A DNA stretch of 64,000 nucleotides from assembly GCA_017466065.1 (NCBI GenBank), contig JAFTUV010000009.1, positions 1-64,000 on the forward strand. Reading direction: 5' to 3'. This stretch comes from Bacteroidaceae bacterium (lineage in GTDB: Bacteria > Bacteroidota > Bacteroidia > Bacteroidales > Bacteroidaceae). The translations under genes were made by a program, and so were the position numbers. Positions 34,901 to 42,589 of the stretch are shown here, piece after piece; position 1 is the stretch's first letter; every line of letters starts with the position of its first letter. Below the pieces are notes generated by a model. That model searched no databases and had not been told where the DNA came from. It worked only from the letters and a program-made list of their open reading frames with translations.

Positions 34901-35632
34901 ACTGCACCTGCAACAGCATTCGGTGCCGACGCAGCATCGCTCCAAGGCTATGGCCTTGTGCGTTCATCGCAAAGCAATGTAAATATCCTGTGCACCCTCA
35001 ACGGAGAGCTTCCTTTTGAGTTTGAGCAGGAGTGGAACGACGATGGCGCGTGGTATAACATTTCTCTCAAAGGAGCATATCTCTTTTATGCAGACGGACA
35101 GACATCAATACCCCTCAACAAAAGCAGCGTCGATGAGAGCGATATAAACGCTTACGCATTCTCATTCATCGGCAACCCCTACACCGGCTACAAGATAGCA
35201 AACTATGCTGCCGGCGAAGGGAAAATTCTATCATCATCCACCACAATGGCAGGAACAACAGGCGGCAGCACCTTCCCCATAATGACAGACGAGGCTACCC
35301 TCCCCTCCACTAACAACACCTATTGGATAGCCTCAAAAAGCACCAATGCAACCAACGGTTTTTATCTTAACCAGAAAGGGTATGCCAACAACCGTATGAA
35401 CAGCCGCGACGGCAAGCTCGCCTACTGGACCGGCGGCGCCGACAATGGTTCAACATTCCTTGTAACCGAATGTGAGATAATCCCCAACGGCGACACAACG
35501 GGCATCGGGGAGATTACAGAGGATGCCAACAGTGGCGAGAATACCATTTACGACCTTTGCGGACGCAAAGTAAACAAGATTACCACAAAAGGAATCTACA
35601 TAATAAACGGGAAAAAACAGATTATACAATAA
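31979..35632 (+). CDS. Large secreted protein with duplicated module and type IX-like tail
   Basis: A 1217-residue protein with a signal peptide (about 1-22, ending AMAQ). I recognise no catalytic domain. Residues about 590-733 and 1025-1166 are two copies of one module (W-Y start, IPLNK, GNPYTGY, AAGEGKILSSSTTM, GTTGG). This module also occurs at about 940-1090 of the GH20-GH33 protein. Between the copies (about 800-945) is a ricin-like stretch starting NYYVIKSA. The C-terminus (IYDLCGRKVNKITTKGIYI, about 1190-1217) resembles a type IX sorting signal. Probably a surface glycan-binding protein co-transcribed with the fucosidase. Confidence 0.75.
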   Translation: MKINKYISFIAAMAMPFAAMAQTITFDSDEAEYKAIGVYDTWEESPFRTNEMTGRTAIVTNHLNQIDDLLGEAPNASSKMLAVQRSRFGSNTFGVRIDLKEPFELTTTAKYVHALIHKPVAGRTLLVGLGKRNDRDQQPQDVEQFWELSSVDLVADKWQDAVYAIKGAGNISIYSLVFVVDCESPHNLTEDFIAYVDQIEINNNPIQRIVYTDYALNFEENANSTHGSRWIKSIAFNGSTDGNQQITLNTASNKQMYYDRTEDAPFTAKAGETITPTLTMQGNWMNGYVYLDRGSDGRFHANINEDLSITDGSDLMAYSFYNGSTNGELAGKNSAGETISGGSRNVLNPPTFKIPADLENGIYRMRYKIDWNSIDPGGNSDPNNTITANGGAIVDVRLNVHGETTTISAHQRNCELLSAETGEGLGGTTVPFGQGYKIKVVPSNGFAYRGVTVVHGYNIVIDANQDYAITSEQYIHGTKQYSVDYIPADLFDDNNEYTIPAEYIDGEVHVIADVISGHSVKYKHILDGEIAHTEVKITTDGTYPAPTAPWGITLSDLPTGSVTENCTKEITATFNPEALPFTANNDFATAENWYYLTLDNKYLFYEAGATSIPLNKTQVDSSNKDAYTFAFIGNPYTGYQIMNYAAGEGKILSSSTTMLGTTGGNTYPIMTATPVPDGNNTYWIPTSSNNATNGFYLEQKGYSSNRMNNRDSKVAYWTAGYGAGSTFLVTKREMGKLGTLIDAIDDIKTQNILPGTDPGYYNEASVATLYNAMYEAGLLDEESGESEITAAEEAVQNAYDALATEKAAPVAGNYYVIKSAFPGWTTGDKGMYSDGSNIKWKDVDYTDASFFWQLEKIENGKYFFKNAGDSKYMTGRTVSETAPSTGATLTWLGTGQYNIVSNSITMHTEGHSNGAGESGNIVTWGGTANSCSAWYLLTAAAPETTGSIATTYSYKNNGDLWDTEEKNLTVNTPYTAPATAFGADAASLQGYGLVRSSQSNVNILCTLNGELPFEFEQEWNDDGAWYNISLKGAYLFYADGQTSIPLNKSSVDESDINAYAFSFIGNPYTGYKIANYAAGEGKILSSSTTMAGTTGGSTFPIMTDEATLPSTNNTYWIASKSTNATNGFYLNQKGYANNRMNSRDGKLAYWTGGADNGSTFLVTECEIIPNGDTTGIGEITEDANSGENTIYDLCGRKVNKITTKGIYIINGKKQIIQ

Positions 35633-35657
35633 TCACCCGCGACACCTTTCAATAATA

Positions 35658-35685
35658 TTTGCCCCGAGAACTTTCTCGGGGCAAA
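35658..35685 (+). terminator. Terminator after the 1217-residue protein gene
   Basis: A 12-bp perfect stem (35658-35669 with 35674-35685), 4-nt loop and a T4 run. It separates the glycosidase block from the type IX secretion genes. Confidence 0.9.
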
Positions 35686-35833
35686 ATTTTATCAAATAAC
35701 CCCTTTTTTGCAATCTAAACAGCAACAAATTATAGAAAATTAAAAAAAAAGTGCGAAATTTGTAGCACATTCCTATAAATTTGAGAAAAACAGACGCCGG
35801 AAATAATAAAGCAGGAAACACTGCGTTAAAAGA

Positions 35834-36778
35834 ATGATGAAAAAGTTATTCATACTCCTCATAATCTGCACCTGTGCGCTATCAAGAATAAGTGCGCAGT
35901 ATGATGTGCACTTTACGCACTATTGGAGTATGTTGAACTTCTACAATCCGGCCGGTGCCGGCGCAACAGGGAAACTGTGGGGCTACGCAGCATACAGCAA
36001 TCAAATGTCGGGCTTCGACAACAACCCCAAAAGTATGCTCATTAACATTGATGCACCCATCCCGTTCATTCGCGGCGACCACAATCTGGGAATAGGAGCG
36101 TTGAACGACCAGATAGGACTTTTCACCAACCAGCACGTTTACCTGAACTACGCATACGGGTTCAAGCTGTTTGGCGGCCGGCTGAAAACCGGATTGCAGA
36201 TAGGCATCCTTAATTGTGAATTCGACAACAAGAACCTCGATTTAGGCGAGGACAACAACGACCCGGCATTCCCGTCGGGAAGTGCCGATGGCAACAAGTT
36301 CGATTTAGGCTTCGGACTGCTCTATCAGCACAAACATTTTTATGTGGGAATATCGGCATTCCACCTTACCTCACCGCTTGTGGAACTTGGCGAGAGAAAC
36401 GAAATTCAAATAGATCCTTTCTATAATTTTACGGCCGGAGGCAATATTCCGATAAAAAACACGTTTATATCTGTACAGCCCTATATTCAGGTGATGACCG
36501 ACTTTGTTTCTTGGCGAGCCGACATTACCGCAAAGGGCACTTACACATATAACAACAAAGAATATTTTGCAGGCGTAACTTATAGCTACGACACCTCTGT
36601 TGCGGCGTTTTTGGGAATTGAATTTATGAACGTAACCGTCAGCTACGCCTATGAGTTCTTCACCTCGGGAGTGGGAGCAAAGAACGGGAACCACGATATT
36701 CTTTTAGGTTATAAGATGGACTTGGATATATTTAAGAAAAGTAAAAATAAACATAATAGTATAAGAATGTTGAAATGA
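35834..36778 (+). CDS. PorP/SprF family type IX secretion membrane protein
   Basis: A 314-residue outer-membrane protein. A signal peptide ends near ISAQ (residue 21), then comes YDVHFTHYWSMLNFYNPAGAG, the typical PorP/SprF start, and alternating beta strands to the C-terminus. PorP/SprF proteins are outer-membrane components of type IX secretion, and Bacteroidota have several paralogues. Its place directly before gldK, with a 4-nt overlap, points to the PorP of the core machine. A -7-like TAAATTTG lies at 35776-35783 without a good -33 element. Confidence 0.92.
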   Translation: MMKKLFILLIICTCALSRISAQYDVHFTHYWSMLNFYNPAGAGATGKLWGYAAYSNQMSGFDNNPKSMLINIDAPIPFIRGDHNLGIGALNDQIGLFTNQHVYLNYAYGFKLFGGRLKTGLQIGILNCEFDNKNLDLGEDNNDPAFPSGSADGNKFDLGFGLLYQHKHFYVGISAFHLTSPLVELGERNEIQIDPFYNFTAGGNIPIKNTFISVQPYIQVMTDFVSWRADITAKGTYTYNNKEYFAGVTYSYDTSVAAFLGIEFMNVTVSYAYEFFTSGVGAKNGNHDILLGYKMDLDIFKKSKNKHNSIRMLK

Positions 36779-38205
36779 TGAAAAAGATAATTTATCTGCC
36801 AATGATTCTTCTGGCACTCGTCGTTGCGTCGTGCCTCAGCCCTCGCAGTTTCGGGGACATTAACGGAGGAGAAGTTACCGGAATAGGCCGTACATCGATA
36901 AACGAGCCTACTCCCTATGGAATGGTTCTTGTTGAGCGAGGCTCAATAAAAGTGGGTGAAGAGAATGCCGATTCTCTATGGGGAACATCGGCTCCTGTAA
37001 AAGATATTTCGGTAGATGCCTTCTGGATGGACGAAACAGAGGTCTCTAATGCCAAATATCGCCAGTTTGTATACTGGGTGCGCGACTCCATTATTCGCGA
37101 ACGCCTTGCCGACCCTGCATACGGCGGTGATGAAACTTTTAAAATCACAGAGGATGAATACGGCGAGCCCATCGAACCTTATCTCAACTGGAAAAAACCT
37201 ATACCTTGGAACAAACCCTCCGAGGATGAGCTCCGCGCCATTGAGAGTGTATATATAATCAACCCTATCACCGGTGAGAAGATGCTCGATGCTTCACAGA
37301 TGAATTACCGTTACAGCATCTACGACTACACACAGGCAGCCTTGCGCAAGAACCGTCTGAAACCCGAGGAGCGCAACCGCAACACCGATATTCCCACCGA
37401 CTATGAAGCGGTGATAATGATATCGAAAGACACTGCATACATTGACGACGAGGGAATGATTATCAACGAAACAATCACACGCCCACTCTCGAACCAGTAT
37501 GATTTCTTAAACACCTACATTGTAAACATCTATCCCGACACAACCTGTTGGGTAAACGATTTTCCCAATGCCAACAACGAGGTTTACCTTAACCTCTATT
37601 TCAGCCACCCCAACTACAACAACCATCCTGTGGTGGGCGTGAGCTGGGAACAGGCTAACGCATTCTGCGCTTGGCGCACAGAGTATCTGCTTCGTGGGCT
37701 TGGCGCGCAGGCACGTTGGATACAACGCTACCGCCTGCCCTCGGAGGTCGAGTGGGAGTATGCTGCACGAGGCAAAGAGGGCAACAAGTTCCCTTGGGAG
37801 AGCGACGACACAAAAAGCGACAAAGGGTGCTATTATGCCAACTACAAGCCGGGCGAGGGTAATTACACCAAAGACGGCAGCCTCATAACATCGCGTTGCG
37901 GAATTTTCTCGGCCAACACCAACGGGCTCTATGATATGGCCGGCAACGTTGCCGAATGGACTTCGACCGTGTACACAGAATCGGGAGTGTTGCAAATGAG
38001 TGATATAAACCCCGACCTGCAATACAGGGCAGCCAAAGAGGACCCTTATAGCTTGAAAAAGAAGACCATCCGTGGCGGTTCTTGGAAAGATGCCGTGCGT
38101 TTCATTCAAGGAGCCACCCGTAACTATGAATATCAGAATGAGTCACGCTCATACATCGGCTTCCGTTGTGTACGCAGCTACGCCGGTGTCGAAAGGAGAA
38201 AGTAA
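36775..38205 (+). CDS. gldK: Type IX secretion lipoprotein GldK/PorK
   Basis: A 476-residue outer-membrane lipoprotein (signal ending VVASC, Cys near residue 19) that forms the periplasmic ring with GldN/PorN. The body is an FGE-sulfatase fold: YGMVLVERGSIKVG, then SVDAFWMDETEVSNAKYRQF, VVGVSWEQANAFCAWR, the EWEYAARG segment, DMAGNVAEWT and RGGSWKDAVRFI. The enzymatic cysteines of true FGE are not needed here. The gene overlaps porP by 4 nt and precedes gldL by about 40 nt. Confidence 0.95.
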   Translation: MMKKIIYLPMILLALVVASCLSPRSFGDINGGEVTGIGRTSINEPTPYGMVLVERGSIKVGEENADSLWGTSAPVKDISVDAFWMDETEVSNAKYRQFVYWVRDSIIRERLADPAYGGDETFKITEDEYGEPIEPYLNWKKPIPWNKPSEDELRAIESVYIINPITGEKMLDASQMNYRYSIYDYTQAALRKNRLKPEERNRNTDIPTDYEAVIMISKDTAYIDDEGMIINETITRPLSNQYDFLNTYIVNIYPDTTCWVNDFPNANNEVYLNLYFSHPNYNNHPVVGVSWEQANAFCAWRTEYLLRGLGAQARWIQRYRLPSEVEWEYAARGKEGNKFPWESDDTKSDKGCYYANYKPGEGNYTKDGSLITSRCGIFSANTNGLYDMAGNVAEWTSTVYTESGVLQMSDINPDLQYRAAKEDPYSLKKKTIRGGSWKDAVRFIQGATRNYEYQNESRSYIGFRCVRSYAGVERRK

Positions 38206-38247
38206 ACAAGAAAATAAAACCATATAACAGAATTTATATATAAAGCT

Positions 38248-38961
38248 ATGGGCAAATATAAAAATACAATAAGACGAATTCAGGCATTTATGGATTCGGC
38301 AAGAGGAAAAACCATCCTTAACTACTTGTATAGCTGGGGAGCCGCAATCGTTATCTTGGGTACTTTGTTCAAACTCACACACATTGCAGGTGCCAACCTT
38401 ATGCTGTTCGTAGGTATGGGAACCGAGGTTATAGTGTTCTTCTTCTCGGCATTCGAGCGACCCTATGATGTAGCCATCGACGAACAGAGAGAGGAGGCCG
38501 CCGAGGAGGCTGCTGCAATGGGAACATCGTTGAACGGTGGCACCATTGTAATAAATGGTAATATTGGAAGTGGCGAGGCCGGTGTTGCACAAGGCACAAC
38601 CATTGTTGGCGGAGCAGGTGCATCAGCCTCAATCAACCCCGACCTTATTCCTCAAATGGACGAGGTGACAGAAGAGTACATAGAGAAGGTGCGCGCACTC
38701 AACGAGGCCATAAAGCACATTTCGGAACAGGCAAACACGCTTGGTCAGAATATGGAGGAGATGGAAACACTTGCCCGCAACCTTACAGGCATAAATGCTC
38801 TCTACGAGGCACAGTTGCGCAGCGCGGGCAACCAAGCCTGTGCTATTGACCAAGTAAACGAGCAGACAAAGAAGATGGCACAGCAGATTGAGGAGCTGAA
38901 TGCAATGTATGCCCGTATGATTCAGGCTATGACCACAAATATGAACCACCCCAAACTATAA
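38248..38961 (+). CDS. gldL: Type IX secretion motor protein GldL/PorL
   Basis: A 237-residue inner-membrane protein. Two helices near residues 27-70 (AAIVILGTLFKL and NLMLFVGMGTEVIVFFFSAF) are followed by a cytoplasmic coiled-coil region, as in the GldL/PorL proton-powered motor. A glycine/alanine-rich stretch (about 95-125) lies between them. The glutamate within the second helix fits the proton-path residue described for the family. gldM starts 12 nt downstream. Confidence 0.95.
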   Translation: MGKYKNTIRRIQAFMDSARGKTILNYLYSWGAAIVILGTLFKLTHIAGANLMLFVGMGTEVIVFFFSAFERPYDVAIDEQREEAAEEAAAMGTSLNGGTIVINGNIGSGEAGVAQGTTIVGGAGASASINPDLIPQMDEVTEEYIEKVRALNEAIKHISEQANTLGQNMEEMETLARNLTGINALYEAQLRSAGNQACAIDQVNEQTKKMAQQIEELNAMYARMIQAMTTNMNHPKL

Positions 38962-38973
38962 CAACGAGCAACA

Positions 38974-40551
38974 ATGAAGATAAAGAAACAAAGAGTCTCT
39001 CCACGTCAGAAGATGATAAACCTTATGTATGTTCTTCTGATGGCGATGCTTGCACTTAACGTATCTTCGGATGTGCTCAATGGGTTCAGCCTTGTGGACA
39101 AGAGCCTTTCAAAGAGCTCGGAAAATGCCGGCAAGCAGAACGATGCACTCTACAAGGACTTTGAGTCCTTTATGGCACAAAACCCCGAGAAGGTGCGCGA
39201 GTGGTATAACCGTGCAACACACGTTAAAGCCATTTCCGACTCGTTGTATACACTTGCCGACCAACTAAAAGTGCGCATAGCAAAAAAGGCCGATGGCAAG
39301 AATGGCGACTACAATAACCTTGTGAACCGTGAGGACCTCGAAGCATCAACATACGTAATGCTCGCACCCGGCAGCGGACAGGGACAACAGCTCTATGATG
39401 CCATCACCAAGTATCGCGAAGAGATACTTACTATGGTTACCGACTCCACACAAAGAGAGATTATAAAAAGCAGTTTCAGCACCGAGGTTCCCCGACGCGA
39501 CATCTCCTTGTTGAAGAACTGGCAGGAGTATCACTTTGAGAGTATGCCGGCTATTGCGGCCATCACACTGCTAACCAAGCTGCAAAATGATGTGCGCTAC
39601 GCCGAGGGAGAGGTTCTGCACACACTTGCACGCAATATCGACGTGGGCGATGTGCGTGTAAACCAGATACGTTCCTTGGTTATTCCTACATCGCGCAACG
39701 TGGTACGAGGCAGTGAATTCTCGGCACAGATAATTCTGGCAGCAGTGGATTCGACCCAGCGACCCGAAATATACATCGACGACAAGCTGTTCGAAACAGA
39801 AAATGGAGAATATTCAAAATTATGTAACGCTACCGGCGATTACACTCTGAACGGATATATGCTTGTGAGCGATGGTGCCGGCGTGCAAACCCGTTACGAT
39901 TTCTCGCAAAAGTACACAGTTGTGGAGCCTACCGCAACCGTCAGTGCTTCGCTTATGAACGTGCTGTATGCCGGTTATGAGAACCCTGTGAGCATTTCGG
40001 TTCCGGGAGTTCCCAACAACAGAATCACTGCAAGCATAGCAAGCGGACAAGGAACACTTAAAAGCGACGGTGCCGGCGGCTACATCGTGATACCCACAAA
40101 GGTGGGCGAGGATATTGCCATCGGTGTCACAGCACGCAACGAAGAGGGTCACAACCAAAGTATGGGACAATACACCTTCCGTGTGCGCCAATTGCCCGAC
40201 CCCACCCCCTTCATCGAGTACAAGGACAAGGATGGAAACACTCAACGTTACAGAGGCGGTGCGGCATTCAGCAAACAGGCACTTATGTCGACCGACGGTA
40301 TCGTGGCAGCCATCGACGATGGATTGCTGAACATAGGGTTCAAGGTGCTCTCGTTCGAAACAGTATTTTACGACAATATGGGTAACGCCATTCCTCTTCT
40401 GTCGCAAGGGGCAAACTTCACCACACGACAGAAGGATATGTTCCGCAACCTGAGTCGTGGCAAGCGTTTCTACATTTCACACGTCAGAGCCATAGGCCCC
40501 GACAATATCGAACGCTTGTTGCCAACCTCGCTCGAAGTAATTATAAACTAA
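38974..40551 (+). CDS. gldM: Type IX secretion motor protein GldM/PorM
   Basis: A 525-residue protein with one N-terminal membrane helix (MINLMYVLLMAMLALNVSSD) and a long periplasmic part that couples the GldL motor to the outer-membrane ring. The periplasmic part shows a helical region (about 40-220) followed by several beta domains, as in known GldM/PorM structures. Start and length are standard. Second of the motor pair in the operon. Confidence 0.95.
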   Translation: MKIKKQRVSPRQKMINLMYVLLMAMLALNVSSDVLNGFSLVDKSLSKSSENAGKQNDALYKDFESFMAQNPEKVREWYNRATHVKAISDSLYTLADQLKVRIAKKADGKNGDYNNLVNREDLEASTYVMLAPGSGQGQQLYDAITKYREEILTMVTDSTQREIIKSSFSTEVPRRDISLLKNWQEYHFESMPAIAAITLLTKLQNDVRYAEGEVLHTLARNIDVGDVRVNQIRSLVIPTSRNVVRGSEFSAQIILAAVDSTQRPEIYIDDKLFETENGEYSKLCNATGDYTLNGYMLVSDGAGVQTRYDFSQKYTVVEPTATVSASLMNVLYAGYENPVSISVPGVPNNRITASIASGQGTLKSDGAGGYIVIPTKVGEDIAIGVTARNEEGHNQSMGQYTFRVRQLPDPTPFIEYKDKDGNTQRYRGGAAFSKQALMSTDGIVAAIDDGLLNIGFKVLSFETVFYDNMGNAIPLLSQGANFTTRQKDMFRNLSRGKRFYISHVRAIGPDNIERLLPTSLEVIIN

Positions 40552-40607
40552 TATTGACAGCACTTTTAAGACTGTCACAAACAATACAAGGATAAAAACC
40601 AAGAGTT

Positions 40608-41669
40608 ATGAAATACATTAGCAAACTGATTGTTGTTATAGCAGTATCTCTTTTAGGACAATATGCTGTGGCTCAACCCCCTGCACGCATAAAGGAAAAG
40701 GCTAAAAAAGAGCAAAAGACAAACTCTGCGGCTGTTATAAATATGTCGGAGAGAGCAAAAAATCAATTTCCCACACTTGCGGTACCGCAAGAGGTAGTGT
40801 GGAAGCGCGACATCTATCGTTCGCTCGACCTTAAAAAAGAGAAGAATGCATCGCTCTACTACCCCGTGGAACCTATGGGAAAGAGTGTAAACCTCTTTAC
40901 ATACATATTCCGTCTTATACTCGAAGGCAGCATAAATGCCTACACATACAACCTCGACGGATATGAGTCGTTCACCGAGGATAACAAGATTAACCCCAAG
41001 GACCTGCTCGACAACTATCGCATATACTATGAAGAGAAGGATGGTGAATATGTGGTGGGCAAGAGCGACATTCCCAGCAGCGAGGTTCTGAGCTACTACA
41101 TTAAGGAGAGCTACTACTACGACCAGAGAACTGCTACATACAACCGACGCGTGACAGCCATCTGCCCCGTATTGCACCGTGCCGAGGAGTTTGCCATCGA
41201 AGTGACCAAATACCCGATGTTCTGGCTCAACTACGACGAAATTGCACAAGTATTGGCACAACAACCCATTGTAACAAGCAGCTACAACAATGTTTCGTCA
41301 ATGAGCATCGACGACTATTTTAGAAAGAACTGCTACGATGGCGAGATATACAAGACAGTCAATCTTCGCAACCTTGCATTGAACCAATATTGCAAGGACA
41401 CCACTGCTGTAAAGAAAGAACAGGAGAAGATAGAGAAACAGCTTACCGCGTTCCGTGCCAACCTTTGGGAAACACCCAAACAGGTTATAACCACCGACTC
41501 CACTGCTGTTGCCGGCGATTCAATAACCGCTCCGGTTGAGGAGAAGAAACGCCCCACTCTTTTTGGCGGAAAGAAGAACAGCACCAAGAAAGAGAAGGCC
41601 AAGAAGAGCAGCGGCCCCAAAAGAAGTGCCGGTACCGCTCGCCTGTCGGTGCGCAAGACAAGACGATAA
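40608..41669 (+). CDS. gldN: Type IX secretion ring protein GldN/PorN
   Basis: A 353-residue periplasmic protein with a signal peptide ending near AVAQ (residue 22). The segment VVWKRDIYRSLDLKKEKNAS and the YYVKE-like SYYIKESYYYD are typical of GldN. The C-terminal 60 residues are lysine/serine/arginine-rich (KKNSTKKEKAKKSSG), an extension that varies between species. It pairs with GldK in the ring. Last gene of the operon before a strong terminator. Confidence 0.93.
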   Translation: MKYISKLIVVIAVSLLGQYAVAQPPARIKEKAKKEQKTNSAAVINMSERAKNQFPTLAVPQEVVWKRDIYRSLDLKKEKNASLYYPVEPMGKSVNLFTYIFRLILEGSINAYTYNLDGYESFTEDNKINPKDLLDNYRIYYEEKDGEYVVGKSDIPSSEVLSYYIKESYYYDQRTATYNRRVTAICPVLHRAEEFAIEVTKYPMFWLNYDEIAQVLAQQPIVTSSYNNVSSMSIDDYFRKNCYDGEIYKTVNLRNLALNQYCKDTTAVKKEQEKIEKQLTAFRANLWETPKQVITTDSTAVAGDSITAPVEEKKRPTLFGGKKNSTKKEKAKKSSGPKRSAGTARLSVRKTRR

Positions 41670-41679
41670 ACACACACAA

Positions 41680-41727
41680 TAAAAACACAAGGGATACAGA
41701 ACAACATCTGTATCCCTTGTGTTTTTA
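41680..41727. terminator. Terminator after gldN
   Basis: A 21-bp perfect stem (41680-41700 with 41707-41727) with a 6-nt loop, A-rich on the left and T-rich on the right. Confidence 0.92.
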
Positions 41728-41807
41728 TAAAGAAATGAAACAAAATTTGCATTTAAACATATTTTACACTTATTTTGCAGAAGATTAATCACCTACAAAG
41801 ACAAATT

Positions 41808-42461
41808 ATGAAAAGATTTTTTGGTATATCAATCCTACTATGCCTTTTGGCATCGGCACCTGTATATTCACAATTCAATTGGGGTGTAAAGGCCGGAATA
41901 AACCTCACAGGGAAGCCAAGTTCGCTTAAAGATGTTTCTCGCGACAGCAAAAATGGTTTTTACTTCGGTCCTATGGTAAAGGTGCTTATACCTGTACTGA
42001 ACATTGGTCTCGAAGGCAACCTGCTCTATTCACAAATAGAAAATGAATTCTATGGCAACAGCATCACACGCCGCAGCATAGAAGTTCCCGTATATTTGCG
42101 TTACGACTTTGCACTCCCCATCCTTGACAGAATTCTTGAACCCTTTATCGCTGTGGGCCCGCAATTCAGCTGGGTAATAGGAAAAAGCGACATTTCGGGT
42201 GTAGAAGAGGTGTGGGACGAAGCAAGCAACACCATTGCAAACAGCATATATGAGTGGGACTACAAAAAGAGCAATTTAAGCCTCAACCTTGGAGCCGGTG
42301 CCATCCTTCTCGACCACATTCAATTACACATAAACTACAATATTGCGCTTGGCAATACTGGTGAATGGAAGTCGAATGTAGTGAGCGAAGGCTGGGGTTA
42401 TATAAAGAACCAGAAGTCAAAAACAAACACTTGGCAAATATCTGCTGCATACATCTTCTGA
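41808..42461 (+). CDS. Outer-membrane beta-barrel protein (porin family)
   Basis: A 217-residue protein with a signal peptide ending near VYSQ (residue 22), then FNWGVKAGINLTG, and alternating strands ending in a terminal aromatic (AAYIF). This matches the Bacteroidota outer-membrane beta-barrel family (PF13568 type). The ATG at 41808 is chosen over a TTG at 41775, which precedes the signal peptide. PorT of the type IX system is a similar barrel, so a link with the preceding operon is possible. However, a terminator separates them and I see nothing specific to PorT. Confidence 0.8.
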   Translation: MKRFFGISILLCLLASAPVYSQFNWGVKAGINLTGKPSSLKDVSRDSKNGFYFGPMVKVLIPVLNIGLEGNLLYSQIENEFYGNSITRRSIEVPVYLRYDFALPILDRILEPFIAVGPQFSWVIGKSDISGVEEVWDEASNTIANSIYEWDYKKSNLSLNLGAGAILLDHIQLHINYNIALGNTGEWKSNVVSEGWGYIKNQKSKTNTWQISAAYIF

Positions 42462-42486
42462 TTGCAGATTCAAGAACCACACATAT

Positions 42487-42510
42487 AAGGAGCGACGATT
42501 GTCGCTCCTT
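42487..42510 (+). terminator. Terminator after the beta-barrel gene
   Basis: AAGGAGCGAC (42487-42496) pairs with GTCGCTCCTT (42501-42510) around GATT, followed by AATTTTTG. Confidence 0.85.
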
Positions 42511-42545
42511 AATTTTTGTATCTATCTGCCGCACTGACGAATAAT

Positions 42546-42576
42546 TTTGCACATTGCTCGTTTTTTAATAACTTCG
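42546..42576 (+). promoter_or_regulatory. priA promoter (TAACTTCG -7 box)
   Basis: TTTG (42546-42549), 19 nt and TAACTTCG (42569-42576). The optimal spacing supports the TTCG variant as a true -7 element. The start codon is 14 nt further on, so the leader is very short. Confidence 0.6.
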
Positions 42577-42589
42577 CACAAGAAACAAT

